In this document: positions 7,698 to 16,421 of the stretch, piece by piece | Layout of the letters: each line of letters opens with the position of its first letter | Numbering within the stretch: the stretch's first letter is position 1 | Assembly: GCA_002375695.1 (NCBI GenBank) | Contig: DFMO01000012.1 | Coordinates: forward strand, 29,014-93,013 | Origin: Flavobacteriaceae bacterium UBA3591 | Lineage (GTDB): Bacteria > Bacteroidota > Bacteroidia > Flavobacteriales > Flavobacteriaceae | DNA: 64,000 bases | Reading direction: 5' to 3' | Made by a program: the position numbers and the translations under genes | The notes under the pieces: model-generated | Seen by the model: the letters and a program-made list of their open reading frames with translations, nothing else | Databases searched by the model: none | Told to the model about the DNA's origin: nothing

Positions 7698-8364
7698 TCA
7701 TTTTTCGCGAAGTTTCTGTATTCATTTCTTTAAACTGGGCTATCATTTGCAAAATTGTTTCGCGCGAATATGCTGCTTGTCTTTTTTCAACTTCAAAATT
7801 ATATCCACATTGAGCAAATAATGTATCGCTCCAATCATTCCGCAAGCAATCCATTACTAGGTGAATTCTATCTGTTTCCCCATCATTACGCACGCTATGG
7901 GGTAAATTAAAATTGCCATACCAACAATCTCCGGGACACATTTTTACCTCTTGGGCATTTATAAAAAATTGAACTTTGTTGTTTGTTGTAATAGGAATAT
8001 GGATTCTAAAAACGCCATCTTCATAACCTAAATTATAATCTGTGTGCTCGTTAATTACGCTGCCAGGTTTTAAATTTAATAACCTAATTGCTTCTTTTTC
8101 ACATTGAAAAGAATCGATAATTTCTTTAAAATAATTACACTTTTTTAAAAGGGGTGTTTCTTTAAATTTCGTGTCGTTTTGAGTAAGCGCAAAAATATTA
8201 TCAACCTCGCCATTTTGAGAGTGTAACGCAATAGAGGTCCACTGGCCCTCGTAATCATTTGTATTAAAATGGGCCGTAAACTTGTGTTTTTTACAAATTT
8301 CTAAGTCGGCCAAAAGATTATCTTCAATAAAGGAAAACGGCAGTTTAAAAAAAGTATTCTGCAT
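7654..8364 (-). CDS. aspartyl/asparaginyl beta-hydroxylase-like protein
   Basis: The protein carries the double-stranded beta-helix motifs of the Asp_Arg_Hydrox family. These are an iron-binding HTD (EHTDYNLGYEDG), a strand with HIPITTNN, and the distal LPHSVRNDG...RIHLVMD segment with the second iron histidine and the 2-oxoglutarate-binding arginine. It would be an Fe(II)/2-oxoglutarate dioxygenase, with substrate unknown. I prefer the ATG at 8364 (MQNTFFKLPFSF) over one at 8391, because the latter leaves only 44 bp to the divergent peptidase gene. The C-terminal ~30 residues form a charged helix after the catalytic domain. Confidence 0.85.
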   Translation of the reverse strand: MQNTFFKLPFSFIEDNLLADLEICKKHKFTAHFNTNDYEGQWTSIALHSQNGEVDNIFALTQNDTKFKETPLLKKCNYFKEIIDSFQCEKEAIRLLNLKPGSVINEHTDYNLGYEDGVFRIHIPITTNNKVQFFINAQEVKMCPGDCWYGNFNLPHSVRNDGETDRIHLVMDCLRNDWSDTLFAQCGYNFEVEKRQAAYSRETILQMIAQFKEMNTETSRKMIAQLEKELDKNQAC

Positions 8365-8435
8365 AAATGAAAGCGTTGATTTCACATACAATTTACGTCA
8401 TTTTTAGTACTTTTAGAAAAAATAAAAAAATTTAA

Positions 8436-9824
8436 ATGAAAAGCGCAAAACCATACATTGAAGAAAACAAAGAACGTTTTTTAAATGAGTTGATTGAGCT
8501 GTTGAAAATACCTTCTATCAGCGCCGATTCTGCTTATAAAAAAGACGTTTTAAAAACTGCCGAAGCTGTTAAAGAACAGCTTAAAAAAGCGGGGTGCGAT
8601 ACAGTTGAAATCTGCGACACTCCAGGTTACCCAATTGTTTTCGGCGAAAAAATTATTGATAAAAACTTACCTACCGTTTTAGTGTACGGACATTACGATG
8701 TTCAACCACCAGATCCGTTGGAGTTATGGGATAGCCCACCGTTTGAGCCAGTAATTAAAAAAACCGATAAACATCCGCAAGGCGCCATTTTTGCCCGAGG
8801 TAGTTGCGATGACAAGGGGCAGATGTATATGCACGTGAAAGCGTTAGAATATATGACCGAAACCAAGCAACTGCCTTGCAACGTAAAATTTATGATTGAA
8901 GGCGAAGAAGAAGTAGGAAGCGAAAGCTTAGAATGGTTTATTACTCGCAATCGTGAAAAGCTGTCCAACGATGTAATTTTAATTAGCGATACGGGCATGA
9001 TAGGCCCAGATACGCCATCTATTACAACAGGTTTGCGTGGTTTAAGCTATGTTGAAGTTGAAGTTACGGGCCCAAATAGAGACTTACACAGCGGTTTATA
9101 CGGTGGCGCAGTAGCCAACCCCATTAATATTTTGGCAAAAATGATTGCTTCACTTCACGATGAAAACAACCATATTACCATTCCTGGGTTTTATGACGAC
9201 GTAGAGGAACTTTCAAAAGAAGAGCGTGAAAAAATGGCCGAAGCACCTTTTAGTTTACAAGACTATAAAGATGCTTTAGAAATTGATGCTGTTTATGGCG
9301 AAAAAGGTTACTCTACCAATGAAAGAAACTCCATTCGCCCTACATTAGATGTTAATGGAATTTGGGGAGGATATATTGGTGAAGGTGCAAAAACCGTAAT
9401 CCCAAGCCAAGCCTTTGCCAAGATTAGTATGCGTTTGGTACCCGATCAAAACTGGGAAAAAATAACCGAATTATTTAAAAATCACTTTGAAAGCATTGCG
9501 CCCGAAGGTGTTCGCGTAAAAGTAAAACCACACCACGGTGGCACAGCTTACGTAACGCCAATAGATAGTTTAGGCTATAGAGCGGCCGAAAAAGCGTACG
9601 AAGAAACTTTCGGAAAAACACCTATTCCGCAGCGTAGTGGGGGTAGTATTCCCATTGTCGCATTGTTTGAAAAAGAACTTAAAAGCAAGACTATTTTAAT
9701 GGGCTTTGGCTTAGATAGTGACGCCATCCACTCGCCCAATGAGCATTTTGGGATTTGGAATTATTTAAAAGGTATTGAAACCATTCCGCAGTTTTATCAT
9801 TTTTTTACCGAAATGTCTAAATAG
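8436..9824 (+). CDS. M20-family dipeptidase
   Basis: The 462-residue metallopeptidase has the M20 motifs in order: GHYDVQPP with the first zinc histidine (around residue 91), the bridging aspartate in RGSCDDKGQ, the catalytic EGEEEVGS, the zinc aspartate in ISDTGM, and a C-terminal histidine in AIHSPNE. The lid domain lies at about residues 200-360. It has no signal peptide, so it acts in the cytoplasm on dipeptides. It is divergent from the hydroxylase gene and followed by a strong terminator, so it is probably monocistronic. Confidence 0.94.
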   Translation: MKSAKPYIEENKERFLNELIELLKIPSISADSAYKKDVLKTAEAVKEQLKKAGCDTVEICDTPGYPIVFGEKIIDKNLPTVLVYGHYDVQPPDPLELWDSPPFEPVIKKTDKHPQGAIFARGSCDDKGQMYMHVKALEYMTETKQLPCNVKFMIEGEEEVGSESLEWFITRNREKLSNDVILISDTGMIGPDTPSITTGLRGLSYVEVEVTGPNRDLHSGLYGGAVANPINILAKMIASLHDENNHITIPGFYDDVEELSKEEREKMAEAPFSLQDYKDALEIDAVYGEKGYSTNERNSIRPTLDVNGIWGGYIGEGAKTVIPSQAFAKISMRLVPDQNWEKITELFKNHFESIAPEGVRVKVKPHHGGTAYVTPIDSLGYRAAEKAYEETFGKTPIPQRSGGSIPIVALFEKELKSKTILMGFGLDSDAIHSPNEHFGIWNYLKGIETIPQFYHFFTEMSK

Positions 9825-9871
9825 CTAATTCATAAAAAAGTTTAAATAAAACATTTCATTTAAAAATTTAG

Positions 9872-9913
9872 TAAACCTAACGGATATAAAAACCTGTTAG
9901 GTTTATTTTTTTC
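9872..9913 (+). terminator. terminator after the M20 dipeptidase gene
   Basis: TAAACCTAAC (9872-9881) pairs with GTTAGGTTTA (9896-9905), followed by a T-rich run. Confidence 0.85.
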
Positions 9914-10020
9914 ACTTTTTTGAAATTAAGATTTAAAGAAGATTGAATTTTCTAGAAAAAATAATGACATCAAGCCGCAAAACGTACTAATTCAAAAAAA
10001 ATTAATCACTATCTTTAAAA

Positions 10021-10045
10021 TTAGATTCCTCACAAAAGAATCTAA
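10021..10045 (+). promoter_or_regulatory. hairpin in the leader of the TolB/TPR gene pair
   Basis: TTAGATTC (10021-10028) and GAATCTAA (10038-10045) form a perfect 8-bp stem with a 9-nt loop, ending 3 nt before the GTG start. It could occlude initiation or be an operator. TATCTTTA just upstream resembles a -7 box. Confidence 0.45.
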
Positions 10046-10048
10046 ACT

Positions 10049-11827
10049 GTGAAACGCAAAAACAGCTTTTGGGATGAGCTTAAGCGACGAAACGTTGTAA
10101 AAGGCGCAATTTCGTATTTGGTGGTGGCTTGGCTACTAATTAGAATTGCAGCACTGCTGGGGGATATTTTGGAAATGCCACTTTGGATTTCAAAAAGCCT
10201 ATTCTACCTACTATTAGTTTGTTTCCCCATTTTTTTAATAGCATCCTGGATCTACGAATTTACACCCACTGGCTTAAAACGAACAAGTACAGTTGCCGAG
10301 ACGGTTTCAATACGCCGAAAAACTAGCAAACGACTCAATAAAATTATCATTTCAATTTTAATATTAATTCTGGGAATTTTAATAGTTGACCGTGTAATTA
10401 CAACTAAAAATTTAAATGAAGATGTGGTGAGTATTCCTGCAATTTCTGAAAATGCCAAAACCATTGCAGTACTTCCCTTTCAAGATTATTCAGAAGCAAA
10501 AGATAACTCGTATTTTGCCGACGGACTAACCGAAGAGTTGCTCAATTTATTATCGCAAGTTTCGCCTTTAAAAGTTACTTCGCGCACCTCAACATTTTCC
10601 TTAAAAAATACAGATTTGCAAATTCCTGAAATCGCAACGAAATTGAATGTTACTTATGTTTTAGAAGGCAGTGTGCGCAAATCGGGAAATTTATTACGTA
10701 TAACCGCACAACTTATAGATGCAAACAACGACAAGCATTTATGGTCTGAAACCTATGATAGAAACCTAATTAATATTTTTGAAATTCAAAATGAGGTGGC
10801 CGAGGCTGTTGTAAAAGCGTTAGAAATAAAGTTATTGAACTCTGAAGCCTTACCAAAATCAAAAACAACAAATGTTGAAGCCTACAACTATTATTTACAA
10901 GCAGTACAAGCCTACCATTTTTCAAGCGATAAACATAAGTTAATTGAAGCGGTAACCTTGGCGAAGAAAACTTTAGCAATTGACCCTAATTATATTCCTG
11001 CCTGGCTACTACTTTCACGAGTTTATGAAACCCAAGCCAATAACGGCACCCTCGGGTTTGAAAAAGGATATGGTTTGGCCAAAGAAGCTACTCAAAAAGT
11101 TTTAGAAATAGACCCAAAAAATGCCTTGGCTTATGCATATTTAGCCGATGACGAATTAAGCTTTGATTGGAATTTTAAAAAGGCGAAAGAGTTAAATGCT
11201 ATTGCCTTAAAACTCGATGGGTCAAACCCCGAAATAATAAGTCTTACGGCTACCCTAAAAATTGCTTTAGGAAAAATTGAAAGCGCGGTTAGGTTACAAG
11301 AATACTCAGCCAGTTTAGACCCACTTAACCCCAATGTTTACTACAATCTGGCAAATGTATATTATTGTGCAAACAGACTCGATGAGGCAATTTCGGCAGC
11401 AAAAAAATGTATTGAATTACAACCCAATCGCTATGCAATCCATTACTATCACGCCCGAATTTTATTGCAAAAAAATGAACTTGAAGATGCCTTAATAGCA
11501 ATTAGAAGCGAACCAGACGAAGGATGGCAGCTTCAAATTTTATCAGACATATATTTTAAAAAAGGCGATTTAAAAAAAGCCAATGCCTATATGCAAGAAC
11601 TTATTGCAAAGTACAAAGATGAAATGGCCTACCAAATTGCCGAAAGTTTCGCCTTTAGAAATGACACCGAAAACGCGTTTATGTGGTTAAACATTGCATA
11701 TCAAGTTCACGATGTAGGATTAAACGAAGTACTTTCTGAACCACGTTTTAATCCATTACACAACGATAAACGCTGGCAACAATTTATAACCAAAATGGGC
11801 TTCCCAAGCGATGAAAATAAAACCTAA
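10049..11827 (+). CDS. membrane-anchored TolB-like/TPR protein (copy 1)
   Basis: The start is GTG, chosen because VKRKNSFWDELKRRN aligns with the N-terminus of the downstream paralogue. The 592-residue protein has two predicted membrane helices near residues 20-70 and one at about 95-115. A TolB-like N-terminal domain (AVLPFQDYS...YFADGLTEELLNLL...VLEGSVRK) lies at about 140-260, and TPR repeats run to the C-terminus. Related proteins occur as fusions with adenylate cyclase or winged-helix CadC-type domains, but no catalytic or DNA-binding domain is present here. A sensing or scaffold role at the inner membrane is plausible. Confidence 0.88.
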   Translation: MKRKNSFWDELKRRNVVKGAISYLVVAWLLIRIAALLGDILEMPLWISKSLFYLLLVCFPIFLIASWIYEFTPTGLKRTSTVAETVSIRRKTSKRLNKIIISILILILGILIVDRVITTKNLNEDVVSIPAISENAKTIAVLPFQDYSEAKDNSYFADGLTEELLNLLSQVSPLKVTSRTSTFSLKNTDLQIPEIATKLNVTYVLEGSVRKSGNLLRITAQLIDANNDKHLWSETYDRNLINIFEIQNEVAEAVVKALEIKLLNSEALPKSKTTNVEAYNYYLQAVQAYHFSSDKHKLIEAVTLAKKTLAIDPNYIPAWLLLSRVYETQANNGTLGFEKGYGLAKEATQKVLEIDPKNALAYAYLADDELSFDWNFKKAKELNAIALKLDGSNPEIISLTATLKIALGKIESAVRLQEYSASLDPLNPNVYYNLANVYYCANRLDEAISAAKKCIELQPNRYAIHYYHARILLQKNELEDALIAIRSEPDEGWQLQILSDIYFKKGDLKKANAYMQELIAKYKDEMAYQIAESFAFRNDTENAFMWLNIAYQVHDVGLNEVLSEPRFNPLHNDKRWQQFITKMGFPSDENKT

Positions 11828-13578
11828 TGGATTTCAACGAATTTTTTAACGAATTAAGAAGAAGAAATGTCTTTAAAGGCACTGTTTCGTATTTGGTTTT
11901 TTCTTGGGTATTATTACAAGTTATCGCCATTCTTTCACCAATTATAGATGCTCCCGCGTGGTTTGGAAAAATGATTTTGATAATTTTAATCGTCCTCCTG
12001 CCCGTGTGGATTTGCATATCGTGGTTTTTTGAAATTACAGCCGATGGCATTAAAAAAACCAAACACGTACCAAAAGAAAAATCTATCGCTCATAAAACTG
12101 GAAAAAAACTCAACTCGTTTATTATTGCTTTTTTAGGAGTGGCTATAATTTTACTATTTGTAGATAGATTTAGACTTCGGGCAGAGAAAAAAGAAGATAG
12201 TATTGCCCTTGAAACAACTTCAGAAAAATCTATCGCGGTCTTGCCGTTTTCAGATTTATCGCCAAACAAACAACAACGCTATTTTGCCGATGGTTTGGCC
12301 GAAGAAGTTCTTAATTCACTTGTGAAAATTAACGACTTGCAAGTAACATCGCGTACCTCTGCTTTTTCATTTAAAAACAAAACAACCAACTTACATCAAA
12401 TAGCAAAAACCTTGCAGGTAGGTTACATTTTGGAAGGGAGTGTACGCTCGCACGACAGTATTTTACGAATAAGCGTAAACTTAGTAGAAACCGAAACCGA
12501 TAACAATATTTGGTCGCAAACCTGGGAAAAAAAGCTTGAAAATATATTTAAAATTCAAAACGAAATAGCCGAAGCAGTCGCCGAAAATCTTCAATTAAGA
12601 ATACTCGACAATATAATTCCAAAAGTAAAAGAATCTAAAACCGAAGCCTATGCGCTGTTTTTAGAAGGACGCTATATTTTTCACAACGATTTTACAGAAA
12701 TTTCTTTGAACAAAGCTGAAGAATTATTACAACAATCATTAGCCATAGATTCTACCTATGTTCCTGCATTAATTACGTTGGGAAATATCTATCAGCTTCA
12801 AAATAATTACGGCATAATTGATTTTTCTTCGGCCAAAGAAAAGACTTTTAAAATTGCCGAAAAAGCTTTGAGTTTAGATAGCACCTATGCCGATACATAC
12901 GCCTTTAAATCACTTTTGGCTTTAATTTACGAAAACAACATAGGAAAATCCAATCAACTTGCTACCAAAGCTTTACAATTAGAACCCAATAATGCCAACG
13001 CGCTTCGTCGTGCTTCGGAAGCTTTACATTTAATGGGAAAGGTAGAAGAAGCTATTGCCACACAAAAAAAGCTACTGGTAGTAGACCCATTAAATGCCAG
13101 CAATTATTACAGTGTTGCCAATACCTATTATATGGCCAAAATGTATCCTGAAGCCGAAAAGTATATAAAAAAATCGATTAGTTTGGCTCCAAACCATGAA
13201 GTAACCTATTCGTTATACGCGCTTATATTAACACAGCAAAAGCGGTATAAAGAAGCTTTAAAAATTATTAAAATGGAGCCTTTGGAAGGATTTAGGTTAC
13301 ACGTTGAAGCTATAGTCTATCACTTTTTAAAAGACGAAGAAAAATCTAAAACGGCCTTAAAAACACTTATCGACGACTTTGCTCTTGCGTGGGGTTATCA
13401 AATTGCAGCAACCTATGCCGTGCTCAACAATAAAGAAGAAATGTATTACTGGTTAGAACAAGCCCGTATTAATAACGATTTAGGACTTTTAGAACTACCC
13501 TTAGAACCTATGTTCGAGCCTTTTAGAAACACCCCGAAGTTTCAAGCTTTTTTACAAAAGCTCGATTACAAATATTAA
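11827..13578 (+). CDS. membrane-anchored TolB-like/TPR protein (copy 2)
   Basis: The 583-residue protein is a paralogue of the gene directly upstream and shares one base with its stop codon (TAATG). The domain order is the same: a basic N-terminus (FFNELRRRNVFKG), membrane helices at about 18-75 and 95-115, a TolB-like domain (AVLPFSDLSPNKQQRYFADGLAEEVLNSL...YILEGSVR), and TPR repeats from about residue 280. The tight coupling suggests that both copies are made together and may form a complex. It ends one base before the convergent PhnA-like gene. Confidence 0.88.
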   Translation: MDFNEFFNELRRRNVFKGTVSYLVFSWVLLQVIAILSPIIDAPAWFGKMILIILIVLLPVWICISWFFEITADGIKKTKHVPKEKSIAHKTGKKLNSFIIAFLGVAIILLFVDRFRLRAEKKEDSIALETTSEKSIAVLPFSDLSPNKQQRYFADGLAEEVLNSLVKINDLQVTSRTSAFSFKNKTTNLHQIAKTLQVGYILEGSVRSHDSILRISVNLVETETDNNIWSQTWEKKLENIFKIQNEIAEAVAENLQLRILDNIIPKVKESKTEAYALFLEGRYIFHNDFTEISLNKAEELLQQSLAIDSTYVPALITLGNIYQLQNNYGIIDFSSAKEKTFKIAEKALSLDSTYADTYAFKSLLALIYENNIGKSNQLATKALQLEPNNANALRRASEALHLMGKVEEAIATQKKLLVVDPLNASNYYSVANTYYMAKMYPEAEKYIKKSISLAPNHEVTYSLYALILTQQKRYKEALKIIKMEPLEGFRLHVEAIVYHFLKDEEKSKTALKTLIDDFALAWGYQIAATYAVLNNKEEMYYWLEQARINNDLGLLELPLEPMFEPFRNTPKFQAFLQKLDYKY

Positions 13579-13579
13579 A

Positions 13580-14155
13580 TTATAGCTTTTTTACAAAATC
13601 TGTAATAATTACAATTTGTTGTCCATCTACCTTACCTTCAATATATTTTTCGTTTTCGTAATCGAGTGAAATTCTACGTACGGCTGTACCTTGCTTAGCT
13701 ACCATACTACTTCCTTTCACTTTTAGATCTTTAATTAACACTACCGAATCTCCAGCCTCTAAAACTACCCCATTACTATCACGATGAATTATGGCATCTG
13801 CCTTATCGTCTTCCACCCCCGCTTGCGCCCAGGCTTTTGTATCGTCTTCCATATACATCATATCTAACAAATCTTGTGGCCAACCTTCGGCTTTTAACCT
13901 ATTAAGCATACGCCAAGCCATAACTTGTACTGCGGGCACAGCACTCCACATACTATCGTTTAAACATCGCCAGTGGTTTGCATCTACTTTTTCGGGATCT
14001 TCAATTTGCTCTTTACAAGTATTGCAAATTAAAATTGAAGCCGCTGCACCGCTCATGGGCGAATCAGGCACTTCAAAAACAACTAAGTTGTCATCACTTC
14101 CGCACAGTTCACATTTGTTATCGCTGCGTTGCTGTAATTCTTTTTCTACTCCCAT
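13580..14155 (-). CDS. PhnA-domain zinc-ribbon protein
   Basis: The 191-residue protein starts with a zinc ribbon (CELCGSDDN, then CNTCKEQ) and ends with the PhnA domain (SNGVVLEAGDSVVLIKDLKVKGSS...AVRRISLD...IEGKVDGQ). The name comes from the phn locus of E. coli, but no phosphonate pathway is nearby and the real role of PhnA-like proteins is unsettled. A -7-like element TAACTTTG lies at 14210-14203 on the minus strand, about 50 nt upstream. The gene converges with the TPR genes with only one base between stops. Confidence 0.88.
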   Translation of the reverse strand: MGVEKELQQRSDNKCELCGSDDNLVVFEVPDSPMSGAAASILICNTCKEQIEDPEKVDANHWRCLNDSMWSAVPAVQVMAWRMLNRLKAEGWPQDLLDMMYMEDDTKAWAQAGVEDDKADAIIHRDSNGVVLEAGDSVVLIKDLKVKGSSMVAKQGTAVRRISLDYENEKYIEGKVDGQQIVIITDFVKKL

Positions 14156-14309
14156 AAATTTAGATGTTTTGTTGGTTGCTTAAATTTAAACGATTGAGAC
14201 CGCAAAGTTAGATTTTTTAAGAAATAAACCTACCTATCGCCTATTCAATTGCAATATTAATTCAGGCTTCCATTTCAGAAGTTCTTTAAATGAAGTCTGT
14301 TTTATGCTA

Positions 14310-14350
14310 GTAACAAAAAAGCCTCTTAATTTAAGAGGCTTTTTTGTTAC
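14310..14350 (-). terminator. terminator of the M1 peptidase gene, a 41-bp near-perfect palindrome
   Basis: The arms 14310-14329 and 14331-14350 are exact reverse complements around a single central T. The core is GCCTCTTAA/TTAAGAGGC flanked by A6 and T6 runs, so it can stop transcription in either direction. It lies 3 nt beyond the peptidase stop. Confidence 0.9.
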
Positions 14351-14352
14351 GG

Positions 14353-16287
14353 TTATAATTTATTCCACGTATCGTTTAACAGATTTACATCGGGAACAAT
14401 TTTATCGGGATCTAAAACTACTCTTTTCACTTCTTTTGAATTTTGTATTAAATGTGACCAGCTATTTCCGCGGTGCCATATTTCAACAGGAAGTTCAACA
14501 ATTTCAGAAGTGTCGTCGCTGTAAATAACCTGAAGTTTTACTGGCATCGGCACTTCACCTTTATTTTCGAGCGTAATTAAAGAGTTTCCGCGAAATGGTT
14601 TTACATCAACAATTCCAATATCTACATTTCCGGTGCCGTAAAACCAACCATTCCAAAACCAAGAAAGATCTTCGCCTACCACATTTTCCATATGGTTAAA
14701 AAAGTCGTTTGGCTGCGGGTGTTTATAGGCCCAAGTTTCAATATAACTTTTAAAAGCTTTGTCAAAACGCTCTGGTTTTATAATGTATTCTCTAAGGAGA
14801 TATAACCCTGCAGCAGGCTTATAATAAGCTGTGTAGGCTAGGTTTCTCGCATTTGTTAAATCGGGATAAGTATCTATTCCCTCGCGAGTTTCAGAAGTAA
14901 GGTATCCAATTAAACTTCGGGGGCTGTCAAACCGAGTTGAGTATTCACCATCGTTAAAAGCTTCGGTGCTATAATGGTTTATAAAAATGTTTAATCCTTC
15001 ATCCATCCAAGCGTATCTGCGTTCATTACTACCAACAATCATTGGGAACCAATTATGTCCAAACTCGTGATCTGTTACACTCCACAGCGAAGCGCCTTTA
15101 CTTTGATAGCTACAAAAACTTACCCCCGGATATTCCATACCTCCCACACTCGCTGCTACATTAATTGCGTTTTGATACGGGTAAGGGTAGTAATTATTTG
15201 AATAAAATTCTACCGACGCTTTAGAGTACTCGGTAGATCGCGACCAGGCATTTTTACCATCGCTTTCTTTAGGATAAACAGATTGTGCCAACCCAGTTTT
15301 ACCGTTGCCCAAATTCATTTTTGCAGCATCCCAAATAAACGACCTTGAAGCTGCCCAAGCTACATCGCGCGTGTTTTCCATTTTAAAATGCCACGTTAGC
15401 GTGCCGTTTTGTTTGGGTTTAGCTTCTGCTGTACCAACTTCATCTGGCTTAATTATATAAACTGTTTTATCACTTTTTTCGGCTTTCGCCCAACGTCTTT
15501 GCTGCTTCTTTGTAAGCACCTCATCTGGGTTTTGTAAAACACCTGAACACACTACCGTTTGATAAGCCGGCGCTGTAATTTTTACATCATAATTTCCGTA
15601 CTCGCAATAAAACTCACCAGCTCCCAAATAAGGGTCGGTATTACATCCCACAACATCGTCAAAAACAGCTACTCGAGGGTACCATTGTGCTAAGGCATAA
15701 ATAGTGCCATCGGCAACATCTAAACGTCCCATTCTGTCCATTCCTTCAACGGGAATTTTATATGAAAAATCTATTTTAATTTCAACTTCACCGCCATTTG
15801 CCTTTAAAGGCTTATCTAGCCACAGTTGCATACGCGTATCTGTAATTATATATTTTGAAGAAACACCGGTTTTTGTTTTGGCTTGCACATTTGTAAGTGT
15901 ATAACCCCCTTCTACATCGCCACTATATCGACTACCTTCAATAGGAGTTGTTAAACTTCCTCGAGAGGTTTCTGTAAATCTATTTTGTTCTAAATACAAC
16001 CAAATAAAGTCTAAATTTTCGGGACTGTTATTTGTATAATTAATAATAACTTCACCCGAAATAGTATGCGTTTTATCGTCTAAAGTAACATCTAAATTAT
16101 AGTCTGCAGCATTTTGCCAATACTGTGGACCGGGTTTCCCCGAAGCGGTTCTATAAACATTGCCTTGTCTAAACGAAACATTGTCGAATAGATGTTGATT
16201 GTTTGGTTTAACTTCCTGTGCAATAACCGGAAAAGTAAATGTGGAAAAAAGTAGCATTGTGATTAGGCTACTAACGAAATACTTCAT
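14353..16287 (-). CDS. secreted M1-family zinc metallopeptidase
   Basis: The 644-residue protein has a Sec signal peptide (1-23, ending PVIAQ), an N-terminal beta-sandwich domain and a gluzincin catalytic domain. HEFGHNW is at residues 407-413, with the third zinc ligand glutamate in the following DEGLNIF. The exopeptidase-type motif upstream (VGGMEYPG) is recognisable. M1 members are aminopeptidases, and this one should act in the periplasm or outside the cell. No type IX secretion C-terminal domain is obvious. The gene is single and closed by a strong palindromic terminator. Confidence 0.92.
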   Translation of the reverse strand: MKYFVSSLITMLLFSTFTFPVIAQEVKPNNQHLFDNVSFRQGNVYRTASGKPGPQYWQNAADYNLDVTLDDKTHTISGEVIINYTNNSPENLDFIWLYLEQNRFTETSRGSLTTPIEGSRYSGDVEGGYTLTNVQAKTKTGVSSKYIITDTRMQLWLDKPLKANGGEVEIKIDFSYKIPVEGMDRMGRLDVADGTIYALAQWYPRVAVFDDVVGCNTDPYLGAGEFYCEYGNYDVKITAPAYQTVVCSGVLQNPDEVLTKKQQRRWAKAEKSDKTVYIIKPDEVGTAEAKPKQNGTLTWHFKMENTRDVAWAASRSFIWDAAKMNLGNGKTGLAQSVYPKESDGKNAWSRSTEYSKASVEFYSNNYYPYPYQNAINVAASVGGMEYPGVSFCSYQSKGASLWSVTDHEFGHNWFPMIVGSNERRYAWMDEGLNIFINHYSTEAFNDGEYSTRFDSPRSLIGYLTSETREGIDTYPDLTNARNLAYTAYYKPAAGLYLLREYIIKPERFDKAFKSYIETWAYKHPQPNDFFNHMENVVGEDLSWFWNGWFYGTGNVDIGIVDVKPFRGNSLITLENKGEVPMPVKLQVIYSDDTSEIVELPVEIWHRGNSWSHLIQNSKEVKRVVLDPDKIVPDVNLLNDTWNKL

Positions 16288-16421
16288 TTTTATTCAATTT
16301 TTAAAAATAAGTTGCTAATGTACTAATTTACGTTATGAAAATTGTAACAAAACGTCGTGTTAACTTTTACCGAAATAAATTGGATTAATGTATATTACCA
16401 CCCTATCAAAAGTTGACAATT

